A program made the translations under genes and the position numbers. The notes under the pieces are model-generated. The model saw nothing but the letters and a program-made list of their open reading frames with translations. It ran no database searches and was not told the DNA's origin. Shown here piece after piece: positions 11,931-64,000 of a stretch of 64,000 nt of DNA. Positions within the stretch are counted from its first letter, which is position 1. Each line of letters opens with the position of its first letter. Origin of the DNA: Cristatella mucedo (taxonomy: Eukaryota > Bryozoa > Phylactolaemata > Cristatellidae). The stretch is from NCBI GenBank assembly GCA_009760855.2, contig WPIO01000001.1:19683501-19747500 (forward strand), read 5' to 3'.

Positions 11931-12267
11931 TCGTTGTGGCTTCGGACCTAGACGGTGGTGCTATACAGGATCACTTTCATTTATGCACCACCGCACATTC
12001 CCTTTTATCTCGGCGCGGACACTTCCTCGGCGCTGACCTAGGGGTTCGTTATTGAGGCTGCCCAAGTCTTTAAACCGAGCAGTCCGAAAAGGGTCCGAGT
12101 GTCCGACCTCATTGTCTGAGGGTGTCAGCTCGAGTTATGCTATATGATACGGGCAAATGATGAAAGTTTGGGGGATTTTGCATCGCTGAATATTGACTCA
12201 GTATAATTTGACCGTAGAGTTCCGGCTTTACCTGCTAATTTATATAGAGTTTGTGACGAATGAAACT
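11931..12267. other. No gene seen
   Basis: Nothing recognised between the LINE and the next SINE. Confidence 0.4.
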
Positions 12268-12430
12268 AGTGAGCCGTGATGGCACACTAGGGGTTGCTTT
12301 CACGACCTCGGTACCGAGGTCGTGAGTTCGATTCCTGCAGTGGGCGATTCCTTATCGCCATTACAAGCGGTGGTGATAGCCGTAAAGGCTCTTCTGTCGC
12401 TATATAGATTGAAGCTGTTTAATCATCTAG
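12268..12430 (+). repeat. tRNA-derived SINE (family A)
   Basis: GTGAGCCGTGATGGCACACTAGG..ACGACCTCGGTACCGAGG..GAGTTCGATTCCTGC; tail GATAGCCGTAAAGGCTCTTC, GAAGCTGTTTAATC, then a T-rich run. Close to the 45.1-kb copy. Confidence 0.93.
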
Positions 12431-13058
12431 GGTTTTATTTTTTTTATTTTATTTTTAACCTTTAGTTGCGAATGTGCGACTGTCAATAAGACTATGGAAC
12501 GCGTATTAATTGAAAGGCTGAAATGCGGGTGCAGGGTAGATTTACGGAAGCACGCAGTCTGTAGCTTGGAGAGCAGTTATTGAGATTCTCTCTGGGGCTA
12601 TGCAAACGTATGAAAATTATTGACGGGTTTAGCTGTACCGTAAGCTCAATTCCGTGAGCAGACAGAGTGCCTTTCTGATGAGGCATTATGCAAGCGTGTA
12701 CGGCGCGAAATACTCGTCACCCCGCTAGAGTCCTACATTGTTATTGGTAACTTTCTGCCGCACGCGGCAATTATTTAGCTCGTTCGAGCAGGCGGCAGTT
12801 TTGTACCTTTGGATGCGACGGTTGAAGGTGCGGCTGAATTGAACGAGCATTCTCATTTACTCTGCCGGAGAGAGGAACTTCCTGCCAGGGTGGCGTAGCG
12901 TTCGCGCAAGTCAGAGAACAAGCTGTAAGAGCTGGGAGGGAACTGAAAGTCGAGCGGATGTAAGCAACCGACCAACAGGCCTCCGAAAAATATCTGACAC
13001 TATATTGTAGTGTATTGTTAAAAATATATTGTACCAGGTGCTTTTACTATATTAATAT
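12431..13058. other. No gene seen
   Basis: No exon recognised. AT-rich at 13000-13060 next to the LTR insertion site. Confidence 0.4.
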
Positions 13059-14403
13059 ATTGTGTAACGCCGAAGGCTCGGCGGGGTAAGCTTGACCTGC
13101 CGCTTACCTAGCGGCGTAGCCTATCGCCTAATGCCGTTCGGTGCGCGCCTACGCGCAATAAGCTGGCCGCCACGAAACGAGCGTTTCTGGCGCTGACCTG
13201 CTTACCGTTACTAAAGGGGGTCGTGAGTCCGCGGCGTGAATTGGAAGCAAGACACACAAATTGGGGATTTTACTGAACTTTATTCGCAAGCGCACAAAGT
13301 CGCTGCGCGTCTAGTTCAGCTTTATCTCCACACTCCTCGCACGTTCAACACTCTTGCGGAGGAAATACTCCTCTACACTAAGCGCGACCCGGACCCTAAA
13401 CCCTAACCGGTGAACTAGGAATCCGTTCCCACCTGTGCCGAGGGAATACCCCAAACACGCCAACTTAAACACTCGAGCGGAGGGAGTACTTCTCCACACT
13501 GAAGTGCGAACCGGAGTCTAAACCCTACCCGGTGAACTAGAACTCGGTTCCCACCAGGGCGACCGGAATACTCCACACACGCCAACTCAAGCACTCCTTC
13601 GGAGGAAATACTTCTCCACACTGAAGCGCGACCCGGAGCCTAAACCCTACCCGGTGAACTAGAGCTCCACACACGCCAACTACGCCTAGCTCGCGCCGGC
13701 AAATCCCTATGCCGAGAGCACGTGCTAGCGCGCACACACACGACACAAAAGAAACACAAAACACGAATGAACACACAAAATGCCAGCTCGGGCGCGATAC
13801 GACCGTGTTCGGTGGGGTTCCACCGAATCCTCCTAGAGCTGTCTCGTCCTGTTCCGACAATCGCTGGCGAACAGCCCGCCCTCCTCCCTCGCTTCCAGAG
13901 AAAACGAGTCCGACGGCGGAGCCGGACCAAAGACAGAAGACCACAGACAAAAAGACACGAGGCAAAAGACCCAGAGCGAGCGTCGCTCGACTCTTAAATA
14001 CTTGGCTGAGACAATGGGGCAAGAGCTTAGTGGTATTGGGCCCGGACACCTTGGCCCATTACGGAAAGGAATGACTACCGTTCCCAGGCCACTGGCATGG
14101 CACCTCCGTCCAGCTTGAATGGCGAATGGGTTCCAGACGCTTCTTTCTTGGGAAGAGGGAAGGCGGGGGTTGACAGGCCAGCCAATATCTATCAGCAGCT
14201 TCCGCGAGTATCGGACCAATTCTAAAGGCCGAATCGCGGCTGCTCGTCTCCGAGCTTCCTGGCCTGCTCCTAAGCGCTTCCTCTCTAACCGCACTGACGC
14301 TCCTCTCTGGCTCACTGCTCCAGGACAAAGAGGCTCTAGCCCGCCGCCGAACAGCTCTTGTTCGCGCTAAAATTCAGCCAAAGCCAGCAGGGCGCTACAA
14401 TTG
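13059..14403 (-). mobile_element. Solo LTR (Gypsy-like) with 4-bp target-site duplication
   Basis: The block 13063-14399 begins TGTAACGCC and ends GGCGCTACA (TG..CA ends, 9-bp imperfect inverted termini) and is flanked on both sides by ATTG (13059-13062, 14400-14403). On the minus strand it has promoter-like TATTTAAGAG near 14000 and AATAAA near 13283, in the order expected for U3-R-U5 of an LTR. It contains a 121-bp tandem repeat. No second LTR or internal gag-pol is near, so it is most likely a solo LTR left by recombination. ORFs of 120-170 codons inside it on both strands have no recognised domains. Confidence 0.75.
13330..13690 (-). repeat. 121-bp tandem repeat, about 3 copies, within the LTR
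   Basis: The GGAGGAAATACTYCTCYACACT landmark recurs at 13357, 13478 and 13599, and CCTAAACCCTA..CCGGTGAACTAG recurs with it. The period is 121-122 bp. Confidence 0.9.
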
Positions 14404-15451
14404 TGTTGTCCAGATGAAAAATTTATCTATACTATTGAAATACTTAAGGGACAGTTTAGATTTTTAGTTTTACCAGCCCTTCCAGAGTCCCGAGTCAGAC
14501 AGCATTGTGTGCATCGCGGACTGCATGAGTCTGTGTGCAGTGTGCTTGGTAGACACAGTTTTATAATTTTTGCTTCGATGACAATGACAATACATTGCAT
14601 TGTTTGCAATTACAATAACCAGCATTTTGTATTGTATTCTATGACACTGTGAGTATACTTATTGTTAGCTTTGAAAATTGACAATAGAATAACTAATATT
14701 GTTCCAAGGCATGCTGACCTGGCGACCGCTAAGCGATCAGACAGGCTGCTGGACTAGAATCCTTCAGCTGACGATTCATCACCTTAGGTTTCGCAGCCAT
14801 CCGAGGGCCCACGCGTAGCTCGTATTATCTGAAGCCAGAGTACCTGCTAAAAGCATAATAAGAGGCCTCGCTAATTTTTTTGCTGTCAATTGGCGGCGGG
14901 GGTCCGGTCAGCCGCTGGGGTCTGACAGAGGGGGAGGGGTCAACCTCGAGTATTTCCGGCACGTGGTTTGGTTGGTGCTGCTGTGCCCCGCCATGGAGCG
15001 GGGTAAAGTGGCTAAACTGATCCAAGATAAAGGTTATTACTGCAGCCTGATGTTGGCGCGAATTTAGCAGGCGGCGCTGCATCGTCTTGAGGCAGCTAGT
15101 AGTTTAGCAGTTTTAACAAGCAAGGTTGATTGTTTGGCTACGCACCCAACGGTGGGCTTCTCGTATTGGTTTCGGAGCTCTTGTCGCGGTCATTAGTTCT
15201 GCGACCGGTTGTAGTTTGCTTGGACTAGAGTTGCGTAATTTTTATATGATCTGGTGCGTAAAAATTGACATCTCGACGATTAATCGTGTACACACAATGT
15301 TTTCATGCGTCGTTCTACACTCTGGCTGTTAGGTAGACGCAAGACTTTGGATAGCATTGGCGGGTTTCCTGCTGATGGGAGATGCCCACTAGGCATGTGA
15401 TATCGGATTGTGAGATAAACACCGCTGTATATTATTTTCTGTCTGCATTAG
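14404..15451. other. Upstream region of WDR24; no exon recognised
   Basis: Should contain the WDR24 promoter and possibly a 5' exon. GC-richer segments at 14760-15080 could be 5' UTR, but I see no decisive motif. Confidence 0.35.
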
Positions 15452-15527
15452 CTGCTGCGTGCCCCCTGAGTCTTGCCAGCTGCGGACGGACTTGGATGCT
15501 GTTGTAGTGCATCGGCACACCAAGTCC

Positions 15528-51081
<35,554 letters not shown>

Positions 51082-51826
51082 CTATGTGGCTCGAACTGAG
51101 CGTGGGGCAGCTGCGTGGCCTCAGCACCGGCTGGCTCTTGCAGGCGATATTCGCCAAGGACCGCTGCTGCTGCTGCTGCCCGGTCGGTGTCAGTTGCGCA
51201 GGTGTCACGTTGGCTGCTCCGTAGTCGATGAAGTTTACGTGAGTGCACCGTTTTCCCAGTGAACAGACATCTCGTGATTCGACTGCTCGTGCGGTCTCCC
51301 TTCCACACTTCAAACTCGCAAGCTTAGATGCTGTGCTGAGCGTAGGTTCGCTACCTTCGTTGCTGTCCACGCTTGCTGTGGATCTTGACTGGTGCATCGC
51401 GGTCCATTGGCAGCCGAGGGCCTCGTCGTCTCGGTGCCTCGTCTCAGCGAGCTAAACCGTGACCAAACGCGCACCTTCTGCAGCCAAGTGCAGCGCGTGC
51501 TTGTGCAGGTGCACGTGGCACTTGAGCAGCCGTTCTGCCCCACTCGTCCGAAGACTGGTGCACTGGCTTGCTAGATTTATTAGTGGGCACAGCTATTTAT
51601 AAGCACCGCTGTACGATGAGGAACGGCGGCAGGTGTTGAGACTATCACCTTGGCTTTGTGAATTTGCGAAGCATTCACAAAGTGTGATTCGCTTCTTCAC
51701 TGGTTGTCGGGGGGGGGGGTGGGCGTATAGCCTTCTCGAATGTCATATTTCTTAGCACCAGCATTTTTCTATTCATGGTACGAAGTGTGTACTGTTTTAT
51801 CACACGTGGAAAGAAAATACAGCTAA

Positions 51827-51832
51827 AATAAA
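51827..51832 (+). promoter_or_regulatory. Candidate polyadenylation signal for WDR24
   Basis: AATAAA about 745 bp after the stop codon. It is the first perfect hexamer noticed downstream, so it is plausible, but no cleavage-site evidence is available. Confidence 0.35.
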
Positions 51833-53283
51833 TACTATTCTGACTACTTGATGTTTGAATGGAGCAGACACGAGCGTGTGCACGTGCTGCATTCAGGCAT
51901 CGACGAGCTTGTCGTGCCGTGGACGCATTGTGGAAGGCGGCTGCTCTCAAGCTCTTAGGCCACTAGCAAAGCACTCGTAGCAGGTGCTAGGCCTCCTTGC
52001 CGACGTCTGGCAAGTACCGGTGGAGCTGGCGAAGCCTTGAAGCACGGCTACAGCGAGTCGTCGGTGCAGCACCAATGATGCACGCTGGCAGTCCGACAGA
52101 GGCAGAGGTCGGCAACGAGGAAGAGCATCTGAACCTTAATATGAGCTATCGACAGCGTAGGGTGGTGTAGTCGAGAGCCCATCGAGGGCTGCATCTGCAC
52201 ACACCTAGCCATAGCATAAGACTTTCTTGGAATCCCAAAGTACAGCTGACTAGTCATCCTTCAAATTGGACCTGTTATGCCATCTACACAGATTATGACA
52301 TCTATGGTGTTTTGCCCGTTGTAATTAAAGAGTTTCTAATCATCTCAAGAATGTTTACAATCGAACAACTGCTTCTTCATGCACACGTTTCAGTGGACAT
52401 GCTGCTACCGTTCAGCGAGCCTTTATAGAAATGCCGGCTATAGAGGCCTGGGTGGCCTTTGGGGTGGGGGGTCCTCAAAACAAAGTGGAAGCCATTGTTG
52501 TTCAAATCGGAAAGTGTTTCGGCAACATGTCTGTTATCCATCGCTGAGCTAGCTCGTGTCACACGTGGGCTGCATGAAGTTCGGCCTGATTGTGCATTGC
52601 TGCCTATACAAGGCAGGGCTGAGCTGCTGTGCATTTGATTGACCTGAATATGTCGTTATCCACAAAAATTAGTATTTAACATGGGTGTAGCATGAACATT
52701 GGCATCGGTTTGGGGTTTTTATCTTACTACGGTAGTGTGGCTTTTTCTAGTAAGTCCAGGCATTTAATTCTAAGGGTTACTTTGGGTGGACTTCGGATCC
52801 CCTACTGTATGCCAGGGGTAACGGTTAGGACTCCGATTCTACTAGGCGGCACTGTCAGTGTCAAAGCCGAGAGTAGTAGGTAGGCAGCTTGCAGCCGTAG
52901 TTATACAGCAGGTTCATTTGTGAGTGTATGTGCATGTGTATGTGCATGTGTGTGTGTGTTGGCTGCTTCCATGAATAACGTCAACCAACCTTTACAGCTT
53001 ATTCGTACAGTATTATTTTCAAAAAATACCGGCGTCACACGAATGTACTTACATAATTCATCTTGGCTATAGGCATTCTGATCAATCATCAGCTCTGCCT
53101 TCATGCTTTTGGGTGTAATGGCCCTAGCACGAAGTTAGTCATGATGCTCTCCCAAGCTAGTATCCAGCGAAGGGGGACCATAAGCGACCAAAACGCGTTG
53201 CTTATGACTCAGGTATGCACCACTTGACATGTGCACAGTGAAGAAGTGAGAGTTAGCAGGACCGATGGAGGTATAAGACCTGC

Positions 53284-53311
53284 ATATGCCAAAAAGTGCT
53301 TTTTGGCATAT
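53284..53311. other. Perfect 13-bp hairpin
   Basis: Arms ATATGCCAAAAAG and CTTTTTGGCATAT with a 2-nt centre. Confidence 0.9.
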
Positions 53312-54089
53312 TGTTCAAGCAGCAATATGCTCAACAAATTTTACCTGTGGCAAACTGTTTGCTGGTGTCTTTGGAAGGATCAATACGTATCTTGTCTCGC
53401 TTATTGAGCAGTGAGAGCACCAAGCTTCACGGACAACTGATTCATTGCACAAACTAGATCGACCTGGAAGATCATTCTAGGAAGCATATCGCCCAGAAGA
53501 GTCACTGTGCACAAGCGAGGCTGCAACCACGAAGTTTTACCCTGGTTGTGGAAATTCACGTGAAGATGGCAAGCTGTTGAATATATGATGGCTGCTACTC
53601 CCAAGCAAAATCTAGGTAAGCCCCGTGCTGCCTGTGAAAACTCACCACGTTATCAGATGATTCGCAACGTCCTTAACAGCTTATTTACTGAAGGTATACT
53701 TGAACATCAGCACACATATGTACAGAAGATATCTTCGAGAATCGGTGCCTATAGTATTGGTTAAAGAAGCTAGTTGAATAGAGGATGTCACATAAGTATG
53801 GCTTAAGGATCTAGCTTCAGTCTGCAATCGAGTCAACAAACCCTCGAACTCGGAGTCTAGAGCCCATCACTGGCAATTAGACAGCACACATTCATCTCCC
53901 AGTCATATCCGGGACATACGATGGCACGACAAAGGAAAATTTGCAAAAAAAATTTTAACGGAGAAAACCGTTTAAGCTATCCTCATGGCTGGCAGCTATA
54001 CGTCGATAGTGGCCAGAGCCTGGTGCAAGATCCAAGCACTAGGGGTACTTCTGCCCCATTTGGACTCGGCGACTTGCCACAACAGGCAC

Positions 54090-54215
54090 TTGCTGCTCAT
54101 AATGTTGGCTTGCTCGGGCATGGCCAAGGTTCGAGAAGGCTTAGTCGTCCCGCAAGGAGCTCCACAGTTTACTCTTTACCTAGGGAAGGCCTTCCCTTGA
54201 AGCAATAACCAATAA
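54090..54215 (+). repeat. Repeat module X, copy 1
   Basis: GGGCATGGCCAAGGTTCGAGAAGGCTTAGTC..GGGAAGGCCTTCCCTTGAAGCAATAACC. Recurs at 54735-54830. Class unknown. Confidence 0.6.
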
Positions 54216-54217
54216 TA

Positions 54218-54640
54218 TTATTGTTACACATGTATAGCACCGTCAGAGAACTTGAAAAAAATATCCTTTTAGGTACTTTGCACTTTGCTGTAAAGCAAGC
54301 ATAATCAAACGGCTAGTGGCAACATGAGCAATGTCAACAAGCTTAACATGGTTAAAAGTGACATTCATAGTCAGCTCGAACGCATCCCAAAGACTCAGCC
54401 GCTGCTGTGAGGAACAGGCACATTTGAGCTTCTTTTTAAGGTCGACAAGGCAGGGGATGTCGTGAAGTCAGTCTTGAGTGATTTATAGGCTTTGGGACCA
54501 TACCAACTAAAGGTTTGGTCTCCAACGGATTTTGGGGTTTGTTCAAGGCACAGCCAAACGAATTGACTCTGGAGAGCTGGTGGTATGATGTCTAGCCTGG
54601 TTGAGCAGTAGTTCTGATGGGTAGGCTAGATCTCGAGAAT
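54218..54640 (-). mobile_element. L2-like LINE 3' part between two X modules
   Basis: TATAGCACCGTCAGAGAACTTG..TTTTAGGTACTTTGC tail, then GTGAGGAACAGGCACATTTGAGC, TTTGGTCTCCAACGGATTTTGGGG. Diverged. Confidence 0.85.
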
Positions 54641-54714
54641 GAAGAGACCTGGGGGGGGCTGCAGCTGCCCCACTCACAGTGGGCGACTCCCCCCCCACCC
54701 CAACCAGCTCTAGC

Positions 54715-54835
54715 TGTCCGAAGCCATAGCTGGCTCAGGCGTGGCCAAGGTTCGAGAAGGCTCATCCATGGAGATGCATGGTTTGCCCCTAGCGTGGGGA
54801 AGCTTGTTCCTGGAGGCGATAACCACCTACCCGCT
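54715..54835 (+). repeat. Repeat module X, copy 2
   Basis: AGGCGTGGCCAAGGTTCGAGAAGGCTCATCC..GGGGAAGCTTGTTCCTGGAGGCGATAACC, diverged copy of the module at 54090. Confidence 0.6.
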
Positions 54836-55093
54836 TTGAGTTTTATTTAGGGCCAGCACAGTGGGCCAATTGTTTGCCAGTCCACTCATCCCAGTCCTGG
54901 CGGTGCTGCCTCCTTTGAGAAATGCCAATTCGTATATTGGATGCATAATTCCCTGGCAAAGACCGCTGGGAATTGTTTTGCATTTCGTAAGATACCATCG
55001 ATCTGGACGAGCTGAGCTGCAGTTTTTTAGCTCTGTTGATGCAGCATTGCAACTAAAAGAGCCAGCCGGCCGACAGATCTGATTCTGTGCATC
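54836..55093 (+). promoter_or_regulatory. Presumed promoter / 5' UTR of CIB2-like gene
   Basis: Placed only by position before the ATG. TTTTTTAG at 55022-55029 could be an acceptor for a coding exon starting with 5' UTR. No TATA box is evident. Confidence 0.3.
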
Positions 55094-60709
<5,616 letters not shown>

Positions 60710-60720
60710 GTACTTGCCGG

Positions 60721-60739
60721 CGCTCTCTCTCTCTCGCTC

Positions 60740-60806
<67 letters not shown>

Positions 60807-60874
60807 CTCTCTCGCTCTCTCTCGCTCTCTCTCGCTCTCTCTCGCTCTCTCTCGCTCTCTCTCGCTCTCTCTCG

Positions 60875-60905
<31 letters not shown>

Positions 60906-61344
60906 GCTCTCTCTCGCTCTCTCTCGCTCTCTCTCGCTCTCTCTCGCTCTCTCTCGCTCTCTCTCGCTCTCTCTCGCTCTCTCTCGCTCTCTCTCGCTCT
61001 CTCTCGCTCTCTCTCGCTCTCTCTCGCTCTCTCTCGCTCTCTCTCGCTCTCTCTCTCGCTCTCTCTCGCTCTCTCGCTCTCTCTCGCTCTCTCTCGCTCT
61101 CTCTCGCTCTCTCTCTCTCGCTCTCTCTCGCTCTCTCTCGCTCTCTCTCGCTCTCTCTCGCTCTCTCTCGCTCTCTCTCGCTCTCTCTCGCTCTCTCTCG
61201 CTCTCTCTCGCTCTCTCTCGCTCTCTCTCGCTCTCTCTCGCTCTCTCTCGCTCTCTCTCGCTCTCTCTCGCTCTCTCTCTCTCGCTCTCTCTCGCTCTCT
61301 CTCGCTCTCTCTCGCTCTCTCTCGCTCTCTCTCGCTCTCTCTCG
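60721..61344 (+). repeat. (CTCTCTCTCG)n decamer minisatellite in intron 4
   Basis: About 620 bp, mostly CTCTCTCTCG units with stretches of pure CT and a few shortened units. It creates Ser/Leu/Ala/Arg ORFs of 275-292 codons in all three frames that also swallow exon 4. These are not genes. Confidence 0.97.
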
Positions 61345-61690
61345 CGGGCTTCGGCTTCTTTCGACGCGCGCGCTTGCGTTTCTCGAGTCTACCGAGGAGG
61401 CGTTTTCTTAAAAATCTGACCGAATTCGCGAGAGCCCGCCCGCGCTAGTCGGACGTCACGGCATTCCGCGCGTTCTTAAAGTTTCACGATTTACTGCACT
61501 GTTCATTTGATTCGTTCGAGTTCCTGCGACTCGTTTGGCTGGACAGTGCAATGCAACCGCAACGAAGTCGAGTTGCTTTAGAAAAAAGATATGAACTAAT
61601 GATGCCAATGAGATTAATCGCGGGAAAACCATGAAGATTTTCATGAAGAAAGTGTAAGTGGGAGAAGGCCTGCAGATAACTTTAAGAGAA
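61345..61690 (+). other. Intron 4 of CIB2-like gene
   Basis: No exon recognised. Confidence 0.4.
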
Positions 61691-61691
61691 T

Positions 61692-61693
61692 CT

Positions 61694-61728
<35 letters not shown>

Positions 61729-61758
61729 CTCGAGAGAGAGAGAGAGAGAGAGAGAGAG
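61692..61758 (+). repeat. (GA)n microsatellite pair
   Basis: Two GA runs, each preceded by AATCTCGA, apparently a tandem duplicate of AATCTCGAGAGA. Confidence 0.95.
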
Positions 61759-63930
61759 CGGCATTTTGCGGCGTCAGACAGAAGGGAGAAGACAGACTAC
61801 GTGTCTGGCGGTGGATCGCTAGTCGCTCAAATGGTTTTCTTTTCTGCTAATGTTACATTCCTAGAAAGAAGTGTGATTCACTTGGAGTGTCATATACACA
61901 TTTTATTGTTATTCCTTCGAGCGCGTATTGCCCTCTGACTTCTCTGCATATGGATATAAACGGGTAAACTCCTGTGGTATGATCGGCGAACCTTGATTAA
62001 GCTTTCAATATAAGTGACGATCAGGACGTAAAAAGCACGCACACGCACTTGTGGGTGGGAAATTATTGCTGCATTCAATTGACCACAGGTTGCCAAAATT
62101 ATGTACGTAGCTCTCTGTGGATGTAGATCAATTGGATGCGCAGGGGTTTGCTTGACTGCCAAATGAAACTTCGATGTACGGAAGACTTAGCGCACGGATA
62201 TAATAATAGTATAAGTGAAGAAAGACTGCAGTGGCCTAAAGTCAAGTCTTAGGATTATCCCTAAATCTCAAAAAAGCGGGTATTAAACTAAAAGCAGAAA
62301 CAATTTCCCTCGATCAGCGGACGATCCTGCTTGCTCTGGTTTTCTGAGCCTGTAGCCATCTCTTTGATCTGTTGAGACGCCGTTCTCCTGTTACCAACAT
62401 ACGGCTTAAAGCGCGATCTGACTTTACTGACTTTAATTTGCAATTGAATAGTTTTGACTTTAGCTGATCAAGTAGTTACTGCTCGAGTCGAATATCAGCG
62501 TACTGTCCGATTGCACGTGTATAGTCAATTGCAACGCGGATACCGACCAGCCAACGTTACGTCAGTAATGGTCGGCGACCAGAGGGCGACTTGTGCAGCT
62601 CTAGGGAAATAAGCATAGTTTCTCCCAGTGGTCCGCCCGCAGCGTCACCCTAGACAATGCGCGCGAATGTCTAAAGGCTGTTGCAATCTATTGTGAAAGC
62701 AAATGCCTTAAAACTACACATGGATGCCACAATAAAATACAAAGGTGTGTAGGATTCAGCACGACATCAAGTTCAGCAGACTTATCGTAGGCTGCAAGTA
62801 TCTGAGAAGAATGAATAAGGCTCTAAGCCGGCCTCTTATAAAAGATTAACGAAGAAGCGCCGATGAAAACGCCAGCGCCTTAAATGTACCGTCCCTTTTC
62901 AGAATCTTGGTTCTTGATCCAACTTATTAATTTTAGTTCACACTCTATAGCTGTGCCGAGAGAGCTCTCATGTTAATTTTCGTTCACACGCTATAGCTGT
63001 GCTGAGAGAGAGCTAAATGTTGCGGCTACTATGAGAAGCTGGGCTTGCCCTTCGATTGAAGCCGCGGCGTGGGAGGCAACTAAAAAATCGAATCGAGTGC
63101 CAATCATCGCATGGTAATAAAATGTGGACACTCTCGGTCTGCAAGAAACGTCGTGATTTTCTCACGTTGAATTTTTTCCCGTTAGGAAATGCGCGCACTC
63201 TGGAAAAAATGTAAAGACTTCACGATAATTAATTAAAGATCTTACAGAATCAAAGATAGATTTAATTAGTGCTGCCTGCTTGCTTTGCTTAAACCGTTAG
63301 CCATTGGCTCGCTGGCACTCGGTCGGCCGCAGTAGAACTCGTGCGTAGCTCTCGGTGCGCATGAGCAATGTGCTTTGCATTTCTCATGGCTGCATCTGAC
63401 CTTGCTGACCTCTGCCATAGCTGACCTCTGGGGCAAACCTTATCGCCCGCGCTTCCGGGCTGCTGCGGAGAGCGCCTGCTGACCCTGAGGTCGAATGTAG
63501 TACCGTCGCGTCGCAAGTGGCGCGTCTGCTGGGTTTGGTGAGTCATAAGAGTCTCGGTAAAGGCGGGCTTTCATTCGCTCGAGCTGCCGCTGACTGCCAC
63601 CGCCAACCTGCCACCTGCCAACTGCCACCTGCAAACCAACAGCCAGTGGCGACTGCTCGGAGAGAACCTCAAAAGTTGCGCAAGCTCCAGCGAACGCACT
63701 CCCAGACTTCGAGTTTGTAACAGGATTTATTAAGAGCCTTGGCGTGCCGGACGGTGGCCGTTAGTATCTCGGTATGTGCCAACTACGTCATATATATTGT
63801 ACATGCGCGGGATTTATCGCGTCCGCAGTGATTGGTTTGTATCATAGTTTTAGTCACAAAGCTAGTAAGCACAAAGCTACAAAGTACGAGCATGATACGC
63901 CGATAGTCCCCACTTAAATAAGGACAGCTG
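61759..63930. other. Intron 4 of CIB2-like gene or beyond; no exon recognised
   Basis: Searched by eye for the DFN.D..I and DGDGKL EF-hand segments of CIB2 and did not find them. GCTGTGCYGAGAGAG near 62951 and 62996 is a 45-50-bp local duplicate (TTCACACKCTATAGCTGTGC). Confidence 0.45.
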
Positions 63931-63934
63931 ATTT

Positions 63935-64000
63935 GGCCCAAGCGTTATCGTGCTCGCCCCGACCAAGGTCTGGCCGAGGACATGGGCTCGAGCCCTGTGG
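63935..64000 (+). repeat. tRNA-derived SINE head (family B), cut by window end
   Basis: GGCCCAAGCGTTATCGTGCTCGCCCC and GGACATGGGCTCGAGCCCTGTGG match the two minus-strand heads at 5.7-5.9 kb. Confidence 0.7.

Larger units (their letters stand above)
51082..54090. other. WDR24 3' UTR and intergenic region
   Basis: First 750 bp presumably 3' UTR. Beyond that no exon recognised. A short TG-rich patch lies at 52918-52962 and a perfect hairpin at 53284-53311. Confidence 0.45.

Noticed and set aside
13380-13660. CCCTAAACCCTA as telomeric repeat
   Set aside because: Occurs once per 121-bp unit inside the LTR. Not a run of TTAGGG-type repeats.

Overview
This is animal (metazoan) nuclear DNA. Genes are split into short exons with GT..AG introns, and most of the window is intron or intergenic sequence full of microsatellites, minisatellites, tRNA-derived SINEs and decayed CR1/L2-type LINEs. 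Two genes are recognisable, both on the + strand and both animal families: a WDR24 orthologue (GATOR2 subunit of the amino-acid/mTORC1 pathway) and a CIB2/CIB3-type calcium- and integrin-binding protein. The repeat types (L2-like LINEs with ATT-rich tails, very long GA/CT arrays) would fit a marine invertebrate, perhaps a lophotrochozoan. The sequence alone does not fix the phylum.

Layout. 1-15.4 kb is gene-free repeat terrain: tRNA-derived SINEs (about 0.6, 0.7, 3.9, 5.8, 6.8, 7.9 and 12.3 kb), a decayed LINE with endonuclease and reverse-transcriptase remains (9.6-11.9 kb), and a well-bounded 1.34-kb solo LTR (13063-14399) with a 4-bp target duplication. 15.45-51.08 kb is WDR24: 16 exons whose splice phases all agree, giving an open frame of 831 codons from the first in-frame Met (human WDR24 is about 790 residues). 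Its introns 5, 9 and 13 are 7-11 kb and hold most of the mobile elements. 51.1-55.1 kb is intergenic. From 55094 the CIB2-like gene begins. Four exons (117 codons) are visible. The last exon ends just before a 620-bp CT-rich decamer array, and the remaining exons, which should encode the two calcium-binding EF-hands, lie beyond the window.

The two genes have no obvious joint pathway; they are simply neighbours in the same orientation. The non-genic part is best read as a record of LINE/SINE insertion, tail-microsatellite growth and local duplication. Points worth checking include a degenerate second copy of WDR24 exon 4 inside the following large intron, a chain of three head-to-tail L2 3' ends, an inverted L2 pair, a SINE family whose tail resembles the local L2 3' end, several strong hairpins, and a 13/16-bp minisatellite open in several frames. 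I found no credible new multi-gene system. Most long ORFs in the window are artefacts of simple repeats.
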